Notes under the pieces: generated by a model | Database searches by the model: none | What the model saw: the letters and a program-made list of their open reading frames with translations, nothing else | Told to the model about the DNA's origin: nothing | Part shown: positions 35,301 through 43,923 of the stretch, piece by piece | Layout of the letters: every line of letters begins with the position of its first letter | How positions within the stretch are numbered: position 1 is the first letter of the stretch | Position numbers and translations under genes: made by a program | NCBI GenBank assembly: GCA_963643175.1 | Contig: CAVIJF010000001.1 | Span: forward strand, 62,001 to 126,000 | Reading direction: 5' to 3' | Source of the DNA: CAMEON01 sp963643175 | GTDB lineage: Bacteria > Bacillota > Clostridia > Oscillospirales > CAG-272 | DNA length: 64,000 nucleotides

Positions 35301-38300
35301 CGCAAAAGCAGAAGGGACAATATTGCCAGGAGTTGTGGGATCTCCTGATTAACACACAAGGCGCTGACGGGAAGTCGGCATCCGACTATCTGACCAGCAA
35401 CGAGTATAAGCAGTTGCACGCCGTATGGTATACGCTGTTGGATACTCTGATGCGGTTCGTAAACACGGATTATGGTACAGGCGTCAGCAGTTGGGGAGAA
35501 GCCGAGGATATGAGCGGCGCTAAGACAAATCTCGTAGAGGGATATACGGGGCGTCAGCTGGGCTATGGCGGAGACTGGCAGGCTATTCTCGGCACTCTGC
35601 TCCGTAATACCACTGCACTTGCACAGGGGCACTACCCGGAAGTCAACTTTGCATGGCTGCGCTCGTATGACGAGTACTACCAGAATGACGGGAATCAGCC
35701 CGTCGTAATCGAAACCGACGGACACACGGAGGTTCCGTCCGTGTCGGGACAGAGCTCGTCGGACGGCATCCTGACGCTGGATACCGAAATTGAGGGCGCG
35801 GCGCTCTTCTTCCGCGTCAAGGCAAGTGGGAGCGAAACGTACAGCGACTGGAAGCCCTACAATCTGCCGGTTGACCTGGCACTGTTCCGTGAGGAAGGCG
35901 ACACCACCTCGGTAGACTTCTCCGTGCAGATTACGGCAGTCTACTGCGGAAAGACCTCCGGCGTCCGCACCATTGCCGCCGGAATCTGGAAGGCAAAAGC
36001 GTATACTGTATACGTAAACAACGAAGCGTTAGGTGCGTTCAAGGCAGGCAGCACCGTCACAATCGACGGCACCGCCACGGATGCCGCCAAGGCATTCAGA
36101 ATGTGGGCGGCATCGGCAGGCATTTCGCTCAGCGACCTTGAAAATGCCAACAGCGCCGTGACGACCTTCACCATGCCGATGCACGATGTCGCCATATTCG
36201 CGGAGTATGCGGATCGGATTGCCAACGTGACCCTGACAGTGGATACGCCGCAGGCAGGACAGCAGATGCCGACAGAGGGCACGCTTTCCTGGGGCAATAC
36301 CAGCATTCAGGTTGAGCTGTTCTGGCTGGAGAATCTTGACGACAGCACCCCGTATGCGGGCAGTGTCGCCGGGTACGGCAAGAAGTACTCGGTGGTGGCA
36401 GTCGCCAATCAGAATCCGGCGGAGGGCATCGTGTTTGTCTCCGACATGAGCAAGGAGTCCGTGACGGTTCAGTACGCGGGCTATGAGGCGCAAAACGCCT
36501 ACTATGCCTATGTCGATGCCGCTGGTGCACTGCGCATCTTCGGCGGGCAGATTGAGACATCCAAGCCGAAAGTAACAAGCATCCCGAACTACGCTATCAG
36601 TCTGGTTGCCGGTTCCGGCGGCAGCGCCGTGAGTGCCAAGCTGCCCACGAGAACCATGGTCATCACCGAAGCCGGACTGATGTTCGTGGATTTGGATCCC
36701 GCCAACGCGGATATGTCTGGCGCGCTGAATGAGGACGGCACCATCAAGGACGGCGGCATCGTGAAACTGCCGCTTGCCGCTTCCGCATCGGAGCTGTTGG
36801 ACAATCCCGCAAGTGACCCCATATACATGACCGTGCGCGTGTATGTTTCTGCCTCGAAGGTGGCGGATGCACCTGTTGCATCCGTCACGACGACGGCGGA
36901 CAGCGACGTGCAGGCTGCCGCGCTGTTCACGGAGCCTGTGCAGAGCGTCGCGCTCCGCGCCAACCTCCTGCCCGGGACTGCCGCTTCGACGGCAGTCGCC
37001 GGCGCGGCGGGCACCCGTCGGGTGAACCGCGTGAGCGCACAACCGGTTGTTTTTGACGTCGCAACCGCCGGAACCTACAATCAGACCAGCCTGACCGTGA
37101 CGCTCAACAGCACCACGGCAGGGGCTGTCATCAAGTACACCGTCAACGGCGGCGAGGAGATGACCTATACCGGTCCTTTTACGCTGACCGGCGCGGAGGG
37201 TGAAAAGACCTACTATATCGTGACCTCCTGGGCAGAGGCTGACAATTACGGCAGATCCTCCGAGACCGTGCAGACCTACGTGCTGGACAACCCCTTTACC
37301 GTGACGATTCACGGCAAGGATACCGGTGTCAAGGGCGCGATGGGCGAGGAGCTGTGGACGAAAAGCTACCGCTACTACAAGGGACAGACAGTCAAAATCG
37401 CTGCGCCTGCCGAGCAGGATGAGATTTTCGACAGATGGGAGTCGGTTCCCGCCGGCGTTGAAGGCACGGAAACCGGCACGGCGCTGATGGTCAACATGAC
37501 CGGAAACGTGGAGCTTACCGCCATTTACAATCCCGTTGTCTGCAAGCTGGAACTGACGCTGGACGCCCCCGTGTTCGGCAAGAAGCTTCCCACAAAGGTC
37601 ACGGCGGCATACGCAACGGTCACGGATCGGTATCAGCTGACCGAATACTTTGCCGACATCCAGTGGACGCCGGCACCGGAGAGCACAGTTGCTGATTCCG
37701 GCACCGTGTACACGGCAAAGCTGACGCTCAAAACCGATGGCACTGCCAGCGGCAACGCGGTGTTCAAGTATTACCTTTCCGAGAATCTGGAGCTTGTCGT
37801 CAACGGCGGTGACAGCCGCATCAAGGCAAGCGTTGCCAAGGAGAACACTGCCGTGTATGTCACCTTCCCGGCTACCGCCGAGAAGCTGGACGAGGAGGTC
37901 ACGGTGGTCGGCATTGACAAGCCCGTAAGCGTCGGTATTTCCCGTGAGGATGCTGCGGCGGGCAACTGGGGCTTACCCCAACAGGCGACGCTGATTCTCT
38001 CTGCCGGCAGAAAAATGCAGGCAGACATCACGTGGGCGACCCCGACCCCTGCGTATGACGCGACTATGGAAGGCGCCCAAATGCTCACGGCTACCGGAAC
38101 GGTCACGATTCCGGATACGGTCACGTTGGGGAGCCTCTCCAATGTAATCACCGTTACCATCTTCATTGCACCGGCGAACGAGCAGGTGCGGATGCCGGCG
38201 GCATCGCTGTTCTCCGGCACCTATACCGGACGGCAGTATGTCCGCCTGTCCAGTGTAACCGATGGCACCGCTATCTACTACACGCTGGACGGTACTGAAC

Positions 38301-38707
38301 CGACCGAGCAGAGCACGCTTTACGGCGGCGGCGCGATTCTGATTGCCGAAACCGCGACCCTGCGCATGGTTGCAATCAAGGACGGCGTGAAGAGCAGTGA
38401 AGCGACCTACAACTACACGATTGAGCCGGGCGACGAATCGGATCCCGAAACGGACACCGAGTCCGAGCCTGCAACGGCAACAGATACGGAACCGGATACG
38501 GATACCGTCACTACCGTCACCGAAACGGTTTCCGGCAGTGAGAGCAACGTACAGTCCGTAACCGCGACCGGTTCCGAGATCGGAACGGACGTGCAGAGCG
38601 GCAAGGGATGCCGTTCCGCCGCCGAGGGCGCGGGCGTGCTGGTTGTGCTGGTGCTTGCCTGCGCGGCGGCAGTCGTGCTGAACAGGAAGAAGCAGACGCA
38701 GAACTGA
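32306..38707 (+). CDS. Giant cell-surface protein: beta-helix, serine-hydrolase domain, repeat modules
   Basis: 2133 residues from ATG 32306, giving a signal peptide (MERMSRHRFAKQALSLL..., cut after AMA near 32). Residues ~148-405 form a Pmp-like beta-helix with repeated GGGVYI/GGGIY/GGAIY turns. About 510-860 resembles an alpha/beta hydrolase, with nucleophile elbow GYSRGG (Ser724) and FEAPQGG after it. InlB-B-repeat-like segments (ending VAIFAEY and VELTAIYNPV) lie near 1230-1300 and 1660-1740. A chitobiase-C-like module (YTLDGTEPTEQSTLY) is at ~1970-2042, then a Thr/Glu/Asp-rich stalk, membrane helix and RKK tail. No LPxTG motif. Likely outward-facing; the hydrolase substrate is unknown. 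The galactosidase gene follows after 18 bases. Confidence 0.88.
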   Translation: MERMSRHRFAKQALSLLLVLVMVVSFTLSAMATDVYYAVDTDGKQYNNVAAAWTAAKSGAVITMLRDWGLGSRLILEAGKSATIYMNGHKIERNLSDSEGNGEVILLEKGSNLTLLGYSGPDSTTKTWVDIPYKPWSGDSRYSSYIKTGGLITGGYSTNGAGGIHMKQGSTLTLDHVAVSGNYSDTNWLGQNGYGGAIMMNGESTALIMKNNAVISYNTAVDDGGGVYINNSKGTVTMIESSINYNYAGRDGGGIYGDSTNHLIYMYDGSEVIGNSAEEGGGIYLSDTDFVIRGDGKSDISYNKARDGHGGAIYIDSQPGSNSGIIHGLNMRYNTASNYGGAIYLHQESTSVSNCTIAGNRAYEGAGIYNNNDKNTLSGCTITDNVATHEGGGVYSSCQNDITLGGTMYIENNRRTDGAKDDLFLNDTTTYSAYLLGSPSAKSRVGIRTAEKLRRVGKYAYFNESAFFSDFDNAHIEYRASSNELWVVSGAAASTVTATQVSASEKTTVGTFNGQPVVRGYFSYASVGDTALDLDSNYYYSDGYFLFGQDSYCVAWTDADGRGDPREYNPHLASMSMAMALAGFYSNIGNDGEFDSQSQYDLTYTYKSQNIEKLLTDIGVEPDDIYISDTYAVKPGTYTIGVAIGKKEIENGDSTSTLVPIVVRSAGYESEWTSNVTVGISGEHEGFANAADQVFAQVQNYISTYGLEDEVQAGKLKFWIMGYSRGGATSNLTAKRLVEAYCDGTSDAMNNQVYAYCFEAPQGGRNSEMKLDESKYYCIHNCINRADLVPEVAPKEMGFMRYGVDHYVPGEATATQTPSTDTFVWHYVKNQDWASSYKSWFDNKSYEVGSTQYNEQRAKMLAQLASVDPENTDFCDYFTISELDYITYPLVSTSDLSPDGAAITQEQFIHIFIRALLSWGLNGSGGDLRSRYYNQYSTEGVQFQSFEEALRAVVPIVFGKTAEDLEGIMNGVMAGYNSLGFFTMIEYYDQILLKWFVLTQKQKGQYCQELWDLLINTQGADGKSASDYLTSNEYKQLHAVWYTLLDTLMRFVNTDYGTGVSSWGEAEDMSGAKTNLVEGYTGRQLGYGGDWQAILGTLLRNTTALAQGHYPEVNFAWLRSYDEYYQNDGNQPVVIETDGHTEVPSVSGQSSSDGILTLDTEIEGAALFFRVKASGSETYSDWKPYNLPVDLALFREEGDTTSVDFSVQITAVYCGKTSGVRTIAAGIWKAKAYTVYVNNEALGAFKAGSTVTIDGTATDAAKAFRMWAASAGISLSDLENANSAVTTFTMPMHDVAIFAEYADRIANVTLTVDTPQAGQQMPTEGTLSWGNTSIQVELFWLENLDDSTPYAGSVAGYGKKYSVVAVANQNPAEGIVFVSDMSKESVTVQYAGYEAQNAYYAYVDAAGALRIFGGQIETSKPKVTSIPNYAISLVAGSGGSAVSAKLPTRTMVITEAGLMFVDLDPANADMSGALNEDGTIKDGGIVKLPLAASASELLDNPASDPIYMTVRVYVSASKVADAPVASVTTTADSDVQAAALFTEPVQSVALRANLLPGTAASTAVAGAAGTRRVNRVSAQPVVFDVATAGTYNQTSLTVTLNSTTAGAVIKYTVNGGEEMTYTGPFTLTGAEGEKTYYIVTSWAEADNYGRSSETVQTYVLDNPFTVTIHGKDTGVKGAMGEELWTKSYRYYKGQTVKIAAPAEQDEIFDRWESVPAGVEGTETGTALMVNMTGNVELTAIYNPVVCKLELTLDAPVFGKKLPTKVTAAYATVTDRYQLTEYFADIQWTPAPESTVADSGTVYTAKLTLKTDGTASGNAVFKYYLSENLELVVNGGDSRIKASVAKENTAVYVTFPATAEKLDEEVTVVGIDKPVSVGISREDAAAGNWGLPQQATLILSAGRKMQADITWATPTPAYDATMEGAQMLTATGTVTIPDTVTLGSLSNVITVTIFIAPANEQVRMPAASLFSGTYTGRQYVRLSSVTDGTAIYYTLDGTEPTEQSTLYGGGAILIAETATLRMVAIKDGVKSSEATYNYTIEPGDESDPETDTESEPATATDTEPDTDTVTTVTETVSGSESNVQSVTATGSEIGTDVQSGKGCRSAAEGAGVLVVLVLACAAAVVLNRKKQTQN

Positions 38708-38725
38708 TAAGGAAGGGAAAAAATC

Positions 38726-40684
38726 ATGACAGAACGGATCGGCGCGACGCTGCGCCTGCTTTACCCGGACGGACACACGGCAGAGCTGAATTCCGCTTCT
38801 GCCACGGAGGATTTTTCCATGACAGCCGCGCGTGTGGACGGCGTATATACCCTGACGCTGACCCCGCAGCGCGCGGGGCTGGCGCTGGCAGCCGCGGAGT
38901 ATGACATCCCGTTGCCGTGCGCCCTGACCGATGCGCCGGAGGATTAGCTTTTCTACGACGATTCGGCGCACACGAACGATTTTTCAGGCGTCGTTCCCTA
39001 CGTTGGGAACGAGACAAGAACCGTCGCTACGATGGCGGTATTCAAAAATATCCGGACGCGGCAGGTGTTCCTGTGCGGACTTCTGACCGCGCACCGGTTC
39101 CTTACCATGTATCACCTGCACGACGGCATCATGACCCTGCGCTTCGATTTAGAGGAGCGGGAGCTCAAAGCCGGGGAGGCGTACCGGCTGGAGCAGTTCA
39201 CGGTCGCGGCGGGTATTGACAACGAGAACGCTCTGCTGGAGGCATACGGCGACGCCGTTTCCGCCTGCAACGGAGCGCATCCGGACAAGCCGCTTCCGGT
39301 CGGATGGTGCTCGTGGTCGTGCTACTACGGGAATGTTAGCGAGGAGAAGATACGCCGCGCGGCTGACGGACAGGCTGTGTACACCAAGCCGGGCGAAGCC
39401 AACCTGATTCAGATTGACGACGGATGGCAACGGTGTGGCAGTTTCTGCGGCAAATGGGTGCCGGACGCCGGTAAATTCCCGTCCGGGCTGGAAGCAACCG
39501 GGCAGTATGTCCGCGACAGGGGGATGACATTCGGTCTGTGGCTGGCTCCGTGGTTGCTGGACGATCAATCGGAATACTACACGGAGCTGAAGCATCTTGC
39601 TCGCAAGGAGATAACATTGGGGGAGCATTACCATCCGTTTGAGTTGGGCGACCCCGCATACCTGGCGCACCTGACCGCCACGTTCCGGGAGATGACCGGG
39701 CGGTACGGGGCGCGCTACTTCAAACTTGATTTTTTGGCGGCGGCAATCCGGTTTTTCAACGGGCGCGGCGATTTTGTCCGCTTCCGCGACGGCTTCCGTA
39801 TGGAGGTGCTGCGCGGTGCCTTGCAAACCGTCCGTGATGCGGTCGGACCCGATGTGTTCCTGCTCCTGTGCGGCGCACCGACCCTTGTCGGTGCCGGCAT
39901 TACCGACGGCTCCCGCACGTCCGCCGACATCATCTGGGGCAAGAACAAAAACAATCCCTCCTACTGGGAAATCATGAAAAACTGCCTAATGACGGTTTCC
40001 CGCCGCTACTTCTACCACCGCCGCGTTTACATCAACGACCCGGACGGCGTTGTGTTGCGCGATGTGGACACGGGGGACGGTTTCAACTGTACGTACTCCG
40101 AGGCGGAACTGTGGGCGGTTTCGGTTGCCATGTCCGGCGGCGAGGTGCTGTCCAATGACGAGCTGGAAAAGCTCAGCCCCGGCAGGCGGCGGCTGTATAC
40201 CCGACTGCTTCCGCCCATCGGTATAGCAGGGCATCCGGTGGACTTTTTTGAACAGCCGATGCCGACGGCGGCGGTGCTGGAGTTCGACAGGGACACAAAA
40301 TTTCTGGCGCTGTACAACTTCGGCGACACCATGACGGATCTGAAATTTCACCTTGCCCGCATCGGCATGAGTGGGGCGCTGGTTGTAAACTGCCTGACCG
40401 GAAAGCCGGTCGGACTGTGCGATGCGTTGACCTTTGAAAACGTAAACCCGCACGGCGCCGTTATGGTTATGCTCCGGAAGCCCGGAGACAAACCGATGTT
40501 CGCCTTCTCGGATGATTCCGTCTGGTGCGGCATGAATAACGCGCGTGCGGCGTCGGGGGATTGCCTGCCGACGGATGCCGCACCCGCCGATGGTGTGCGC
40601 CGGTACGTACTTTCCCCGGACGGGCAGCAGCCTGCCGGAGAGACGGTTCTGCAGGAGCGCGGCTATACCCTGACGCGGATATGA
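38726..40684 (+). pseudogene. Alpha-galactosidase-like (GH36/GH27 clan) gene interrupted by an in-frame TAG
   Basis: Starting at ATG 38726 (AAGGAAGGG upstream) the frame reads 73 codons, meets TAG at 38945-38947, and continues in the same frame to 40684. Coding signal runs on straight after the stop (LFYDDSAHTNDFSGVVPYV), so this is one gene of about 650 codons. Galactosidase landmarks follow: PVGWCSWSCYYG, IQIDDGWQ, FGLWLAPW, FKLDFL (Asp codon 39728-39730, likely nucleophile) and DGSRTSADIIWG (acid/base region). ATG 39032 has no Shine-Dalgarno, so re-initiation is unlikely to be efficient. Either a recent nonsense mutation or a base error. No signal peptide. Confidence 0.85.
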
Positions 40685-40702
40685 GAAAGGAAGGAATGCT
40701 CT

Positions 40703-41332
40703 ATGTTGACTACGCAGCGCACGAGCGTTATGAATCTTGAAAATGCCATCCGGGGGGCGCGCAATCCCATGAACAGCTGGAACAGGATGGACAGCGCCTA
40801 CGATGAGACGGGGGCGTATGTCCTAGGTCCCAACGACTTGGGACTTGCCGTCCGCCTTGCCCGGGCGGGGAGTGACCACAGAAAATTCCTGCGGCAGGTA
40901 TTTGTGTCGGTAGACATCACCGCCCCGCTGTACTGGTGGAAGGAATTCGATACCTACAAGGTCGGAACAGTGGCAAATTCCACCTCCACCATGCACAAAA
41001 TCCATGCAAAAGCTTTCTCGCGGGAGGATTTTTCCTGTGACCGGATGGACGAGGGCGGGCTACGGATGCTGGATGCCGTCATTGCGTACCTTGAGGCGGA
41101 GCGCCTGAAGTTCCTTGCCGACAAGGAGAACCGCCAGCCGTGGCACAACATCATCCAGACCCTGCCGTCCTCCTACAATCAGATGCGCACCGTGACCGTG
41201 AATTATGAGAATCTGACCAATATGTACTATGCCCGGCGCAACCACAAGCTCGCCGAATGGCATACGCTGTGCGACTGGATTCTGACTCTGCCCTATGCCG
41301 CAGAGCTGATAGCGAACCGGAGCGAAGAGTAA
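40703..41332 (+). CDS. Conserved protein, possibly ThyX-related
   Basis: 209 residues, cytoplasmic. The core (AGSDHRKFLRQVFVSVDI, then APLYWWKEFDTYKVG, then ANSTSTMHKI) reminds me of phage and Clostridia proteins loosely related to flavin-dependent thymidylate synthase; the classical RHRxxSxNxxS motif is not present. The second half has HNIIQTLPSSYNQMRTVTVNYENL and many aromatic and Arg residues. AAGGAAGG precedes ATG 40703. It lies 18 bases after the broken galactosidase gene. I treat the ThyX link as a hint only. Confidence 0.55.
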   Translation: MLTTQRTSVMNLENAIRGARNPMNSWNRMDSAYDETGAYVLGPNDLGLAVRLARAGSDHRKFLRQVFVSVDITAPLYWWKEFDTYKVGTVANSTSTMHKIHAKAFSREDFSCDRMDEGGLRMLDAVIAYLEAERLKFLADKENRQPWHNIIQTLPSSYNQMRTVTVNYENLTNMYYARRNHKLAEWHTLCDWILTLPYAAELIANRSEE

Positions 41333-41402
41333 GCATAATCGGAGCCAAAACGGCTGATACTGTCCGGCGCGGGTGAATATCGTGCCGGATTTGCTTTCGG
41401 AA

Positions 41403-41440
41403 ACGCAGAAAAGGGGCTTTTGAAAGCCCCTTTTCTGCGT
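41403..41440. terminator. Two-way terminator
   Basis: 18-bp perfect stem, 41403-41420 with 41423-41440 (core AAAAGGGGCTTT / AAAGCCCCTTTT). It separates the plus-strand gene ending at 41332 from the minus-strand gene ending at 41452 and gives T-runs on both strands. Confidence 0.9.
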
Positions 41441-41451
41441 TCTGTCGTGTT

Positions 41452-42060
41452 TTACTTTCCTTGGATATCCGCTGCGTCGAGAATCAGATCTACGCACTTT
41501 TCCTCGCCGAGCAATCCACTGTCCAGTGCAAGATGATAGTTGCTGCACACGCCCCAGTCGCGGTCGGTGTGGAACCGGTAATAGTTGCGGCGACGGCTGT
41601 CCATTTCCTTGAGCCGCTGTTCAACCGGCTTTTCGGTTGCCCCATAGCGCTCCAACACGTGCGTGGCGCGGTGCGCATTGTCCGCGTGGATGAATACGTG
41701 CAGGCAGTCGGTGCGCCCACGCAGGATATAATCGGCACAGCGCCCGATGATGACGCAGGATTCCTTCTCCGCCAGCTCTTCAATGACGTGCGTCTGCGCC
41801 TCGTAGAGTTTCTGGTAGATGGAGGGATAGCCGTAGGAGCCGGCAGCACTCATGGCAATCTGGTAGAGAAAGCTGTTCGCGTGGGAAGCATACTCCTCGT
41901 TATCGCGGATGAATTCTTCGGACAGTCCGCTTTTCTCTGCCACCTTGCTGATAAGCTGACTGTCATAGAAGGAAACGCCCATCCGCTCGGCAACCGCTTT
42001 CCCGATGGTGTGTCCGCCGCTCCCGAATTCACGGCTGATGGTGATGATCCGTTTTGTCAT
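41452..42060 (-). CDS. Cytidylate-kinase-like P-loop protein
   Basis: 202 residues of the cytidylate-kinase-like family widespread in Bacillota. P-loop is ISREFGSGGHTIGKAVAERM in part (SREFGSGGHTIG), followed by FYDSQLISKVAEKSGL and a lid region with CVIIGRCADYIL. It differs from true Cmk by lacking the long CMP-binding insert, so the substrate is uncertain. ATG 42060 is chosen; AAGGAGG lies nine bases upstream. Single-gene unit with promoter at 42114-42142. Confidence 0.88.
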   Translation of the reverse strand: MTKRIITISREFGSGGHTIGKAVAERMGVSFYDSQLISKVAEKSGLSEEFIRDNEEYASHANSFLYQIAMSAAGSYGYPSIYQKLYEAQTHVIEELAEKESCVIIGRCADYILRGRTDCLHVFIHADNAHRATHVLERYGATEKPVEQRLKEMDSRRRNYYRFHTDRDWGVCSNYHLALDSGLLGEEKCVDLILDAADIQGK

Positions 42061-42113
42061 ACTGTTTTCCTCCTTATATTTCCGGTTGCGGCAGTCCCCC
42101 GCCGCCTGTATAC

Positions 42114-42142
42114 AGTATAGCACAAAAAGCTGTTTTTTTCAA
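42114..42142 (-). promoter_or_regulatory. Sigma-A promoter of the cytidylate-kinase-like gene
   Basis: On the minus strand: TTGAAA, 17-base spacer, TATACT. Confidence 0.72.
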
Positions 42143-42206
42143 GGGGATTTCCTGAATTTTCGGATAAGCGGGTTTTACAGTCCCGCTCCACGGACTGTAA
42201 ACGTCC

Positions 42207-42245
42207 AAAAAAGCCCGGAACCGGGCGCGAGCGCCGGTTCCGGGC
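42207..42245 (-). terminator. Terminator after the padR-like gene
   Basis: 12-bp stem GCCCGGAACCGG / CCGGTTCCGGGC (42213-42224 with 42234-42245). On the minus strand it is followed by TTTTTT, a good intrinsic terminator for the pepF-to-padR run. Confidence 0.85.
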
Positions 42246-42307
42246 AACCGTGTTCCGGGAAGGTTTTTGATATGCGGAGCCTCTTCTCCGGCTTCCCGCC
42301 ACCCCGA

Positions 42308-42682
42308 TTAGCTGCCGTTTCCGTCAATCAGCCCGGCGGTCAGGTGGAATATCTCGCGGAACCGGTCGGCAGCATAGAGAAGATACGTCCGACCTGACTC
42401 TTCCAGATGGTAGTACATCCGGGCGCGACGCTTTCCGACTGTTTCCCGCCGGACGGAAATCAGTCCGCGCGCCCGCATCCGGTACATGGGTGCATACATG
42501 GAGCCGTCCTTCAGCCGCAGGGTGCCATTGCTCCGCCGGACAAGCTCCTGCCGGATCTCATAGGTGTACATATCCCGCTCGGCGAGCAGGGACAGAATCC
42601 AAAGTTCGGACAGCCCGCTCTGGATATTCTCGTCAACCGCATTGCGCCACTCCGCAGGCAGCGTCCGTTCCGTTTCCTGCAT
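42308..42682 (-). CDS. PadR-type transcriptional regulator
   Basis: 124 residues with a winged-helix DNA-binding region: SELWILSLLAERDMYTYEIRQEL for the first helices, then a recognition helix with LKDGSMYAPMYRMRARGLI and a wing ending RARMYYHLEESGR. PadR proteins usually repress efflux or stress genes and respond to small molecules. ATG 42682 is chosen, with AAGGAG nine bases upstream. It ends the pepF-GH36-hprK-PPTase-ogt run; the target is unknown. Confidence 0.9.
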   Translation of the reverse strand: MQETERTLPAEWRNAVDENIQSGLSELWILSLLAERDMYTYEIRQELVRRSNGTLRLKDGSMYAPMYRMRARGLISVRRETVGKRRARMYYHLEESGRTYLLYAADRFREIFHLTAGLIDGNGS

Positions 42683-42716
42683 ACCTGTACTCTCCTTGCA
42701 ACAGATTATTGCCGCA

Positions 42717-43229
42717 TCAGTCAGCGGTTCCGCAGACCGCGCCTTCCAATGCCAGCAGGTACCGCTTGATTTCCAGCCCGCCGGCATAGCCGGTCAGCCT
42801 GCCCCCAGCGCCGATGACGCGGTGGCAGGGAATCATCAGCGATACAGGGTTGTGTCCCACGGCACCGCCGACCGCCTGCGCGGATACCCGACTGCCGCGT
42901 TCTGCCTCCAGCCGATGGGCGATGTCCCCATACGTCATGACTTGCCCCCACGGAATGCCTCGCAGAATATCCCATACGGCAAGGCGGAAGGGCGAACCTT
43001 CCAGCCGGATCGGGGGCAGAAAATCCGGCTCCCGTCCGGAAAAGTAGATGTCCAGCCAGCGTTCCGCCTCCCGGAGAATCGGGAGCGGACGCGGTTCAAA
43101 GCATCCGGTCAGCGTGCCGCCGAAACCGGTCTGCCCGTCGAACCACAGTCCGACCAGTGCGTCCCCGCCGGAACAGCAGGCGACCGTGATGCCGCCCAGC
43201 GGCGAACGGCAGTGATGGGTGTATACCAT
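42717..43229 (-). CDS. ogt: Methylated-DNA-protein-cysteine methyltransferase
   Basis: 170 residues. Suicide repair of O6-alkylguanine: the acceptor Cys lies in IPCHRVIGAGG, with the helix-turn-helix Arg-finger region (GIPWGQVMTYGDIA) and the N-terminal ribonuclease-like domain (SPLGGITVACC). AGGAG precedes ATG 43229. The gene lies in the middle of an operon with PPTase and HPr kinase, an unusual set. Confidence 0.95.
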   Translation of the reverse strand: MVYTHHCRSPLGGITVACCSGGDALVGLWFDGQTGFGGTLTGCFEPRPLPILREAERWLDIYFSGREPDFLPPIRLEGSPFRLAVWDILRGIPWGQVMTYGDIAHRLEAERGSRVSAQAVGGAVGHNPVSLMIPCHRVIGAGGRLTGYAGGLEIKRYLLALEGAVCGTAD

Positions 43230-43262
43230 GCTTTTCTCCTTTTCCGCTTTCCGCCGGGGCAA

Positions 43263-43922
43263 TCAATCCCAACACGGCAGGCAGACCGACAGGGACGCAC
43301 CGGTGTCCGGCAGGCAAAAGGACGCAAGCCGGAGTCCGGGGGGCGGTGCGGCAGAATCAAAGCGCAGGGGCTGACCGCCGCCGTCCTGTTTGCAGAGCGC
43401 CTCGCGGCGCGTCCAGATGCGCGTAAATCCGGCAGACAGCGCCCCGCCGGACAGCAGTGCCCGCTCCTTTTCGGAGAGAAAGCGCACTGCCAGCCGTCCG
43501 GCACGTTCCTCCGGTACCGGCTCCTCCACATCCACGCCGATCCGCCCGTCACCGACCCACAGGAAGCAGGCGGCGTGCGCGGCGGAATGCGACAGACTGA
43601 AGTCCGCCGGGAGAGCCGTGCCCTCCCGCGACCGCAGGAACGGGCGCCCGTCTGCATCCCGGTGCAGGGTGCATCCGGTTGCGGACAACCCCGCCGCCTC
43701 CAGTAGGGGCGGCAGCAGTGACAGCGCAAACAGCCGGACCGTGGCGGTCGCGCCGCGCATAAGCTGCGCAAGGTAGTCCCGGCTGGCGTCGCCCCGGAAC
43801 CTGTTGCAAAGAGACGCATACAGTACGTCCGCGTCCGGAAGCCGGGACGGCAGGCGCCGCACCGCCGGGTACAGTCCCGCTATCTGCAGAAGCGGCGCAG
43901 GCGTGAGATCGGCGGTGTCCAT
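43263..43922 (-). CDS. 4'-Phosphopantetheinyl transferase (Sfp-type)
   Basis: 219 residues. Transfers phosphopantetheine from CoA to carrier proteins. The family motifs are GRIGVDVEEPVP (Mg-binding Asp and Glu) and FTRIWTRREALCKQDGGG; the upstream SLSHSAAHAACFL is the P2 CoA-binding region. Sfp-type enzymes have two pseudo-halves and 210-240 residues, as here. It starts one base from the hprK stop. No polyketide or NRPS gene is in the window, so the carrier protein is unknown. Confidence 0.9.
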   Translation of the reverse strand: MDTADLTPAPLLQIAGLYPAVRRLPSRLPDADVLYASLCNRFRGDASRDYLAQLMRGATATVRLFALSLLPPLLEAAGLSATGCTLHRDADGRPFLRSREGTALPADFSLSHSAAHAACFLWVGDGRIGVDVEEPVPEERAGRLAVRFLSEKERALLSGGALSAGFTRIWTRREALCKQDGGGQPLRFDSAAPPPGLRLASFCLPDTGASLSVCLPCWD

Positions 43923-43923
43923 A

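Noticed and set aside
38945..38947. TAG read as an amino acid (genetic recoding or pyrrolysine)
   Set aside because: Other genes here end in TAG, no downstream recoding element is evident, and this is the only such case in the window.
39032..40684. Treating the galactosidase gene as starting at ATG 39032
   Set aside because: No ribosome site precedes that ATG, and conserved-looking sequence extends in frame upstream through the TAG to ATG 38726, which has a good Shine-Dalgarno.
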